From Glandiceps talaboti (Eukaryota; Hemichordata; Enteropneusta; Spengelidae): a stretch of 64,000 nucleotides of DNA. Shown piece after piece: positions 45,901 through 56,447 of this stretch (its first letter is position 1; each line of letters opens with the position of its first letter). The position numbers and the translations under genes were made by a program. Below the pieces are notes generated by a model. The model did no database searches. It saw only the letters and a list, made by a program, of their open reading frames with translations, and was not told the origin of the DNA. Location: contig NC_135565.1 of assembly GCF_964340395.1 (NCBI RefSeq), forward strand, positions 13,020,742-13,084,741, in the 5' to 3' direction.

Positions 45901-48900
45901 TGAATCTTCACAGGTCTTGCAGACAAGTTGCATACTCTTACTACAACATGGCCATCTTGTACCGTGCCAATACTTCTACCAATAACCAAACCAGCTCCTT
46001 TACTCTGACACCTTGGTCCTTCCACCATTACTGTATATGGTCCATCCCCAAGTGCTCTGGGGGCACGACAACTAACATGCATCTCACTTTCTGGTGGGAT
46101 AGTACAAGGACGCCGTCCAGTATATTTGGCACATCCAACACAGCCACTTTTGTCACCACATTCTGCTTTTCCTGTTTGTCTGAAAGCATCATACCACACC
46201 ACAGACTCCCCCTTCACCAAACTCAGATAACTCCTACCACGAGTACTTTTAAGGTGGTCACGACTTGCTCGAATAACATTTGTACCAACAAGCAATGGCA
46301 CTCTTGTCCTATACTCAGTAGTAGGAACAACAAATGCAGGGACTCCTTTGAACTGTTGACCAAGGAACTCAAGGTTAAGATCAATCACCCCTACATAAGG
46401 TACCAAGTGAGCGGTAGCCCCTTCAATAACAACACTGCTAGACTTTAATTGTTGATGAGATAGTTCTGGGTGCTGGGAAACAAAAACATCAGTCACTGAC
46501 GTAATCTGGGAACCAGTATCAATTAAGGCACTGCATGTTATACCATTCACCATAACTGTATCCTCATTCACTGGACCAACTAACTGCTGATGCAACTCTT
46601 CTGGAGGGACAGTTGACTGCACTCCTATGTCACGTTGCAAGTTCAATTGGTTCTGCTTTAAATCTGCAGCTAATTTCTCAATAGGGCTGGTGTTAACAGG
46701 TGAGCCCGTAGCTTGCCCTTCAGCCACAGACTTTACTCGTTTAAAGGTGTGTTGGTTGATGCTTCCTTGCCTCTAGACTTTGATCGACATCCTGAGCTTA
46801 TGTGGCCTTCCTGACCACACTTAAAACAAGTAATAGGCCCACTCGTTTGGCGGCGTTGACGGCTACCACTAGTACTCTGAGCCCTACCACTTGAATTACC
46901 TTTGTCTTTCAAAGCCAAACTTGAAAGTTTCTCTTCAAGATCAATCACTTTGCTTGCTTGCTTCTCCTGGGAAGTAGCAATCTGTTTTACCAATTCAGTA
47001 AGTTCTGATAGCTCTGATTTCAAAACATTCTGCTTAGCTGGCTTCTCATTCTTTGTCCCATGATCACCCCCTTGGATAACTACTGGCTGACTGCTAACCT
47101 TCTTTGACTTCGACTCAACTTTCACCCTTCTCTTTTCATGTGCCAATCTTCTCAACTGGTCTCGCAGATCTTTGAAAGTCATACGCCAAGGCTGCATGGG
47201 GTCCAGGCGGTTGTAAACCTCCTCCTCATGCAAACCTCTCATAAACTGGTGAGTAAGGCGATAATCACGATCTGGTAGTTGACGTCCACCATGCTGTCTT
47301 TCCTCAATAGATCGAAGTACAGCGTCAAGGGTGATGGCATACGAACAAGCTGACTCATTGGGTTGTTGAAGTCGTGCATAGAATTCAGCCATAGGATCTA
47401 ACGGACAACGAAGATCACCATATTCTGCTCTAAGCTCTTCGAATGCTCGTTCAGCAGTTTGTTCATGAACTGGCAAATTCAAAACTAATTTTCTAGCTTC
47501 ACCACCTAAATTTCTAACTATTGTCTGAAATTGTAAAGTAGTTGGCATAGCTCCTGCATTGAGTAAGTACTGTGTGTCTCTTATCCAGTCATCAATAAGG
47601 ACCTTACAGTCTGGACTACCAGTAAAATTAGGTACATTCTTAATTTGGTGTGAAGATGTCATGTTAAAATGTGGAGTATGTGTAGGTTGACTGTTTTCTG
47701 GAATGTGTGTCATAGGTTGTCCAACATGCTGACCTTGGCCAATAATCGGTGCACCACTAAACTTCTGGGTACCACCAACAACAGGCTGTGGCAACCCACC
47801 ACTAGATGGCACACGCACACTACCATCGACCAAACTTGGATAACTCACATTCCCAGGGCTCTGTTGTAAATTAACTCCCTGCATTGTAGTGCTGGACACA
47901 GGTGGTGGTGGTGGTGGTTGACTACCAGGACCTGACATACCAAGAACGTTGAGACCACTACCTATGGGTGTTGACAACGCATGACTGTGGGATGGAGTTG
48001 TAGTTGTATGTAAAGGAGTACTACTATACTGAGATCGGGATGTATGTCTAGGTAATTTAGGTGTTGAATAAAGGGGAACGTGTGTAACAGCTACTTGTGA
48101 CGGATTCAAAGACAATGTACCAGGTTCTGGTTCATCCCTGGCTGCAGTCCCATAACCAGATTCCATTGCTGCAGGGTTTGTACCAGTTGCCATGGCAACA
48201 ATGATTAGCGGACACAAACAAGCAATGAGACAAAATGAGTACATGTAGCACTTACAAACTACCAAAAATGTCTTATCAAGTTTACAATCACTGATAAAAA
48301 CTTAGTCCTATAATTTAAGTTACACCACACAAAATGAACAAACTGACTTAATGTTAATGCTTTGTACATAAAAGTAGCATGTTCTCAAACTTGTGATGAA
48401 AAAGAAAAAAAAATACTGTGCACCTGCAAACCTGTATCTCTAAAAAGTTACAATGAATGCTGGGATACCAATACCACACTAGTGTTTACTCATGAGCAAT
48501 ATTAATACACAATGTATATGAATGCAGAGTAACACTAAAACTTAGTATATTCCATAGCAGTGTTAAAACTGAATCGAAATAAACACAGTTTGCAAACTTA
48601 CTACACAGACAAATTTCACTGGCAAAAAAAATATATACTGTTGTCTGTGCAACAACTAAAACCACATCTATGAGTTTAGTTTTCAATACACCAAAAGGTC
48701 AAATTGTCTTTGCTTTAAGCTAATAAAAAACAAGAACCTGAAAATAAAAATAAAATAATCACACAAAAAATAATTGTTTACACGCTACAATAAAAACTTG
48801 AGTAAAGTATACACATCTTCATGTATTACACGCTGATAACTTCCGTTGATCAACAGCTGACTGCTCCCTTGCACTTGAAACTTGAAACCGGACGCGTTGC

Positions 48901-51900
48901 TTGGCGACGGCAGACGTCTCAGTTCCATGGATCCAAACGCAGTGATGACGAAATCGCTCACACTCTCCACAGTGTAGCACCCGCAACCAGCATGAAAATG
49001 TCCAAAACTCGTCTTCTTCGTTAAATAAAATCGCTCAGTCCTCCACACAGCAATATGTCAGAACTCACAATCACGTCGGGGTCACCATTTGTGGCGGTCG
49101 GTTGCCGATCGGGGGCCCAGAGGCGCGTTGTGTCCCAATCGCTCGACCGGTTTGCGCCTCGTGTTATCACTGCACACACTAGGCTCTCACACAACAACAA
49201 CACGAGACTGTTCGTTTGAATTGTGATCGACACTTTGCTGGTTTAATTCTTCATCACCATCTACAACATGATGGGAAGGCGAAAGGTCAAGAGGGTAACA
49301 ACTTTACAATAAAATACTAAAATACAAAGTTACAAGCTCATCAAAACTTGAAATACATCTATGACGCAATGCTAAATACAGGCGACTATGACAGTTCAAT
49401 CACAGATGTTTCAATGTCTCAAAAAGTAGTAAAATCGCAATGAAAACTTTCCAAACTTCACTCGGACATCAATACATATGTCATCTTTCGTTTGGCATAC
49501 ATCAAGAGTCTGGATGCTTTGGATTACTACACAAATTAAATAGTTTTTCTGAAGACATGAAATCACTTACCTACAACATGATGGGAAGGCGAAAGGTCAA
49601 GAGGTCAAGACGAACATCGCCCTCTCACACATGAAGTGAATTACTTTTGTCTTTACTATATGCACAAAGGTATAAAGCTTACAACATAAATATAAATTAA
49701 CAACACTACCACAAGGTTCTAAGAACCTGGGTCACACTTTAATTTCGGGTTGATTGACCAATGGGTGGATATGGCGCGATGGCGGAGTTCGGCAATTAAA
49801 TTTGTGTCTTTAAAACCTCACGAAGAAAAGGTGTGCTCACGAATGGCTGAACGTTATTTACGAATGATATTTGGATGAGGACTAACATCATACCGGATTA
49901 TAAGTGCTGGCGGATGCTATTGTTCGGTAAGTAAATCAGTAAATCAGTCGTACTATTGGTTACTTATTTCTACGGAAAAAGTAAGAGTTTTGCTGAGTGA
50001 CTGTGTGACTATTTGGTAATATACGTACTTTGATATATTCCGATTCTCGAATTTCCTCCGCATATTTGACTGCGATCACCCCAGCATATATCATCACATT
50101 CAACATTTGCTACTCTACCAAGTCTATCGTAAGGCGTCCCCTCTAGACCACAGTAACAATAATCATCAAAACTCAGTCCAGCATAGGTCATATTTCGTTC
50201 TCGGCAGTAATTAAGACACCATTGAATAGTCATGTTATGTATATGTCTTACTCCAAAGTCTCCAATATCAGGTAGAACAGGATTATTCCAATAGTTTCTA
50301 TAACATCCAAGGTATCCGTGATCTGTGAATAGCAGAGATATATTACACACGTCAAGAAATTAACTGTATAATAAACTACCCTTCCCAGTGATAACTGAGT
50401 TAGTACTTAACTTAGTACTACGAGTACACGGACAGTGCTAGTATGTCATAGTATGATACATTTTAAAAACATAATTGTTTCTTATAAACGAAAGTCTATT
50501 GAGTTGAACAAGTATGTCATCTGGCTTGACAACAGTCGTACGAAAATTACTCCATGGTATTGTTTTGCTTGCCTACGTCTTTTTCCCCTTCATTAAACAT
50601 AAAATTGTTACATTTGATCCATGAGTATGCCTGGAAATGTAAAAAGTGTTGTGTTACATTCTATGCTAAGCTAAAGATTGCTCATGTATAAATAACGTAG
50701 CAATGTTGCTAAAATAATTGTAACACGAGAAGCAGTACAAGGCTATGACGACAACGGTTGGCTGACTTTATCAAAACATCTTATGACTACATAGGGTGAC
50801 ACACGCCACCGTGCTGGATTGAACAACAACAACAATACTTACTAGGGAGATAATCAGGTTAATTTTCCTATGTTATTTAACAACAGAAAACTCCCCATGG
50901 GGAAAAGTCGTGGTTGCCTTTTTCTAGTCACTTACTATGAATGAGTGTCATAAATTGCGATTTCAACACGATTTCAGGAATGCACAAGTTACTTTGGAAA
51001 CAGAACAATTGAATATTAGAATAAATGAGGCACTAAAAAGCCAACTCTGCCTTGAGTAGCTGTAATATTATCAATAGATTACTTACAATTGCATCGAGTT
51101 GTAGCTGCATCTACGACGGAACTTTCACCATAAGTGTCATAGTCAGTACAATATAAAAGTGATGTCTCTTCGCCATTACATCTCACATCAAATATACTAT
51201 CTCTTGGGTCATTTCTAAGAGTATCGTCTTCCCTCCCGGACCACATCGCTCCAGGGTACCCTTCATAGTAATGAAATTGAGGAGATTGAATTGTAACAAT
51301 CGTAATTACGTGACTCAGACACTCACAGTTTCATAGGATATTTTCCTTAAACAATAATTAGCCCTTTAGTGTCAACTTTTCAAAAATATTTCAATCTTAA
51401 ATTTAAACAGTTTCTAATATTTACCTAACTCATTGCACAGAACATCAGCCTCTTTCATTCCCCAATGCCAATGCCAATGCTGAGTATGGTAAGCAACTGG
51501 TAACCATCCACCTAGGTCTTCAAGATACATCTCAACTTTTCCTTCATATGGAGTTCGGCCACCAATTAATCTGACATTACCAGTCACACCTTAATGTTTG
51601 TTCAAACCAGATAAATGAAGTGCAACCAGATAAATGAAATGATACATTATATCAAAAAAGCCATAAATCTTAATATTCAATATTCTATATTGGAAGTTAG
51701 AATTTAAGGTTTCTTAAATCAATATCATTTACTGGTAAGAGAAACGTATTTTCAAATATAATCAATCTCGAACTGAAATACTGAAGTGAGAACAATAATA
51801 ACATTGGTTATCAACTCATCTCTTTAACTAAAGGACGATCAGCAGAACATGGTAATTTAAAAATCATTGTATAAACGGTAACGTTATTGATATTGTCCCA

Positions 51901-54900
51901 GGAATAAATTATAATTAAAGGCTAAGGTAATAATAATATTAATAATAATAATGATGGTTTATTCCCAACATTATATTAATTACAATTTACAAATACATTT
52001 ACCAGATAAATGCACATCAATAGCTAACGGGAAAGGGGGAATGGAAATAGTTGTCGAGCAACTAATCTAGTCTAGCCAATAATAATATTAAATATTCAAA
52101 ATACCCAACTTTTGGAAAAAAAATGGTTCGGATGATTCATTCCATTTCCTGAAAGTTATAATTGTCATAAGTCATTTTTGTATAATGTTCAGTTCATCTA
52201 GATATCTAGGTACGAATAATTGTATACAATTTAATGACGAAAATATTTAAAATTGCACGGCCTGGAAGACTAACAGAAACTGGCGTACTTATGTATTAAT
52301 ATGCATATCTTCTTACTACACTTAATTTACTGAAACGTTGGATTTTGAATGTATATGTATTAGTATTAGTATTATAATGCACTGTTATGAATGGGGCAAA
52401 TGCACTGAATACATTGACTGAAATGATTGATAGTAAATAAGCAAGCTATCACTGAATTCTTAGTAAATCAACAACATGAAACAGGAATGGAATTATTGCC
52501 TTCTTTTAATGACCCATTTTCAGAGATTCTTTTGAAAATGAATAGCATTGAGGGGGCTCTATCTTGATATTAAATGAATAAGTTATGTAACAGATACAAT
52601 CCGACCAATATGCGTCGAGCGGTAGCGAGGCGCATATTGGTCGGATTGTATCTGTTTTGTACACCGGCTAATTTCCTTTGTTGTGTATTGACTTCCGATT
52701 TCCCATATACTCCGGACATAACTTTGTTGTGTATTGACTTTCGAATTCCAATATACTCCGGAGATAATAATAACAATGTCTGTGCGGGGAATTTATACAC
52801 TCTAGCTAATACACATGCACCAACAAAATTAGACACTACACACTACAAGTTCTCAAACGAAATACATATTTCTTTATTGAAATGCAGCAATTGGGAATGT
52901 ATAATCCTAAAAAAATGTATGCCATTACCATGGTTACATTATGTAACGGTCACATTCAGCCAAACGTTAGCACAATTACAATACTACAAATAACAATGGC
53001 CTCAGAATACAGTGCATGGTATTTATATTTTGTCATTTTTCACTCTGTACTTTATTTGCAAGGACACGGTTATGACCTTTTCATCGTTTTCTTCCGTTGT
53101 TCTGCTTTCAAGTTTTAAACCTGTTGGATCGATCTCAGTGTCTGATGAAAACAGTGGGTCAAAGTTAAGGTCAAAGTTAGGCATCATCTCCTTATCATTA
53201 TCGATCTCAAACAACAAGGGCCCTGTTTCAGAGCTATCACCCGATATTTCGGCTTGTCCTACACTTATGTTGTGTCTGAATTTTTTATGTTTGTAATCAT
53301 GGTCATTCTTCTCTCTATTTAATACACTCACTTTCAATGCAACTGGCTCGGTTGGTATGATTACTTCCCCCACTTCTACACTTTTGGATTTGTCATGACC
53401 AATACTATTCCCAAATTCTCCAGATGTTTCCCTGCCACTTCCAATAATGTTTTCTTCATCGTCATTCTCTTCTATGATGCTTGCAAGCTCTGATAGTGAT
53501 GAAATATCAAGCACTTCTCGTTCTTCTATTGGCGTTAATTCTATCCATTCACGACGATTAGGACAACTGATGGGTTCGGTTGCCGTTGGATTCGTCCCTT
53601 TACGCGTACGTTTGGCCACCTGTTCGTCGGGTTTCATGGTTTTAGCTAACTCTGATGCCATGCTAGCTGTTAGTGTATATCGCATGGATGGATTCCACGA
53701 ACTCTCAAAGGTCTGGGATTGTCTGGTTAAAAATGGATGGCTAGTGTTTCGCTGTGTCTGTCCTTTCAATTCCTTGACTTCACATATTTCCTTGGGTGGG
53801 TCCAGCATTTTACTTATCATTTTTTGTTGTTCATTGGATGTTCTCTTGTACTCTCTCACTGCTAACGAACGGTGCTGAGTTCTCCCAACAATCAGTTGTT
53901 CGTCTATTCCCTTTTGATACAGAGTAGTAGCAAGAGTCACTCGGATAGAATGGTTGGTGTAATGTCCACTATAACCAGCCCGACGCATCATACCACTTAC
54001 ATACTTCTCAAGTTTGTGCTTACCGACCGTCTCGTTGAAACGAAACTCTATTCCATGGCCAGTGTCTGGTAGAGGTTTCCGATACACACGACCGTAAGGT
54101 GGAATATGCCTCAAGTACGTGTATACAATATTGTATACGCATCTCTCATTATCCCTATCCTCATAATGTTTAACCACTTTATTTCGGAGATGACGCTGTT
54201 CCAGACTTGCATTGTATGTTTTGTTTGTGCGTCCTATGAAAGTTACATATTTTCCAACTTCATCTTCACCAATTTCAAACTGTTCTACTTCTAAATGTAC
54301 ATGTTCATCACAACCTCGAAGTCCGAAAGCTTTACATATGTAAAAGAAAAAAGCGTGTGACATCCCGATCGCGGTATTCAAACTCATCTCTCCGATATCC
54401 CACAATTTCTTTTCCTGTTCCTCTGTGATCGGTTCTGCCTGTCTTCTAACTGCCCCGACACCTTTTGACATCAGAGATTTACGTTGTGCATTCAAGGCAG
54501 CATGGAAGTCATGGAACTTTCCATTTGTGGTGTCCATAAAGTTTATTTCTGGACGTCCATTCTCCTTCAAATACCTTTGTATCCCGGCACAAAGTTGGGA
54601 CAGCGTGTCACCGGGGTATTCCTTGCCGTCAGCTCACCGGGCCTCCACTACAAAATGCACAAGGAATACTTTCAGATCTTCTTCTTTTACTTCTATTACA
54701 TCTTGTAACTTTGAAATGAAGGGGAAATCACCGACTCTGTGCTCATTTCTCTCCTCTGACCAGCTATTCCACACTCGCCCAGCCCATTCTGTACTCTTCT
54801 TGGTATTTCTAGGAATTCTTCCTTTTATCTTTTCCTTAATTTCAGTGTCTGTAAACTGCGCGAAGCGACGCTTTCGACAAGACATGCTTTATAGCTACTG

Positions 54901-56370
54901 GACACACACACACTAACCAAGCTATTGACGTTTATTTGGTTGGGCTTTCGCCACCATCAATCATTCATTTTTGACAGCTTTTTCTGATTGATAACAAACT
55001 GGATACTTTTTAGTTACAAACATCTTCCTGTTGGAGTATATTGCGCACACAGTCAATGTCTATCTAATATACTCCGGATGTTGACATTTCATTACCATGT
55101 CTGTCTAATATACTCCGGGTATGGACTTTTCATTACCCGGATGGTATTTCTCATATTCTCAGCTCCCTGGATTTTGGAGCGGGAAGTTTGCGGACACCTG
55201 ATTGGCTGATCGCCCGATTAGTCACTGTCGCTTGACAAGTAACGCCCACGCCGGTGTACAAATCCTGATAATATCAAACTTACAGTATATGACATTGCAT
55301 GGCGCATGGCATGGCATGGCGCAATCTGATTAAAATCCGATGTAGATGTCGGCTAATCGTGCATTGCTATCTTACCATCGTTATTTAGCTTGAATTGACC
55401 TTCGTAGTACATGTTTACGTTCCTAGGAGGCGATCAGGCTAAAAATGTAAACAATGTCATGTACCAAGAAGGTCAATTCAGGCAAAATAACGAAGGTAAA
55501 ATAGCAATGAACGATTAGCCGACATCTATATTTGATTTTAATCAGTTTGGGCATGGCGTAACATGACTACACTACATGACATAACATAACATTACATGAT
55601 AACGAAGTAATATAATTATAATTTATCCTACTGAACTTGCTGTTGTTTTGAATGGAAATTGTTTCGTGTCCTATCCTGGACGCTTCTTCAGGCCGACTGT
55701 TGATCTGATGACAGACGGTTGATGACACCTGACGGAGTTTACATGACTTGACATGGCATGACATGACGTGACGTGACGTGATGTGACGGGAGGTGACGTA
55801 ACATGACGTAGCGTGACATGACATGACATGACATGACATGACATTGCATTACATTGCATTACATTACATTACATTACATTACATTACATTACATTACATC
55901 ACATTACATGTGTTGAGTCGACAACGTCAAAAGTTATCAAGACCAAAGAAATTAAGTTTACTAATGTGATGGCGCTGTAACACCCAAGCCTCTTATATCG
56001 AGTGCATTACGAAAGCACGTCCTTCAGTAAACACGACTTGTGATATGTATATATGATAAATATAATCGTCCATACTATAAATGTATTGACGTAGGGATTC
56101 CATAGCTTTCCCCGGGATGAAAGTTTAACGCTGGTGTAGATTTAGTCACTTCCTGAGGCTGATCCTCGTAGTCGACGAACGCGTGACATTAATATTGAAT
56201 GATTGAGTTCTTCAAAAAGATTTATAACTTCTCCACTTAAAACATGTTTCATTGGTTAATAAGTTTGCGTTGTAAATGTAGACGCCGAATATAACAAAAT
56301 TCAAATTTATGAATAAAACTATAACAGTGACAGCTTTTCTTGTATACTGCTCTGAACATAGTATTTAATT

Positions 56371-56447
<77 letters not shown>

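Larger units (their letters stand above)
41957..49736 (-). mobile_element. Ty3/gypsy LTR retrotransposon in an intron of gene E
   Basis: 7780 bp, minus orientation. LTRs of 647 bp at both ends, apparently identical, begin TGTG and end CACA. Target duplication CTTT (41953-41956 and 49737-49740), possibly ACTTT. Inside: tRNA-Trp primer site, gag, protease-RT-RNase H, integrase in the order typical of Ty3/gypsy, and a purine tract before the 3' LTR. No envelope-like frame. An internal deletion with frameshift between RNase H and integrase makes pol defective. It sits between WSC and CUB exons in the same direction as the gene, so its LTR signals could disturb the host transcript. Confidence 0.95.

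Noticed and set aside
43181-48024. Plus-strand frames opposite gag and pol
   Set aside because: Antisense shadows of the retrotransposon genes.
41957-49736. Envelope gene that would make the element an endogenous retrovirus
   Set aside because: No frame of suitable size lies between integrase and the 3' LTR; the integrase frame ends 70 bp before the LTR.
53012-54916. Plus-strand frames opposite the recombinase
   Set aside because: Antisense shadows; the minus strand has the catalytic motifs.
55740-55910. Possible CRISPR-like array of short repeats
   Set aside because: Continuous pentanucleotide satellite without spacers, in a eukaryotic genome.
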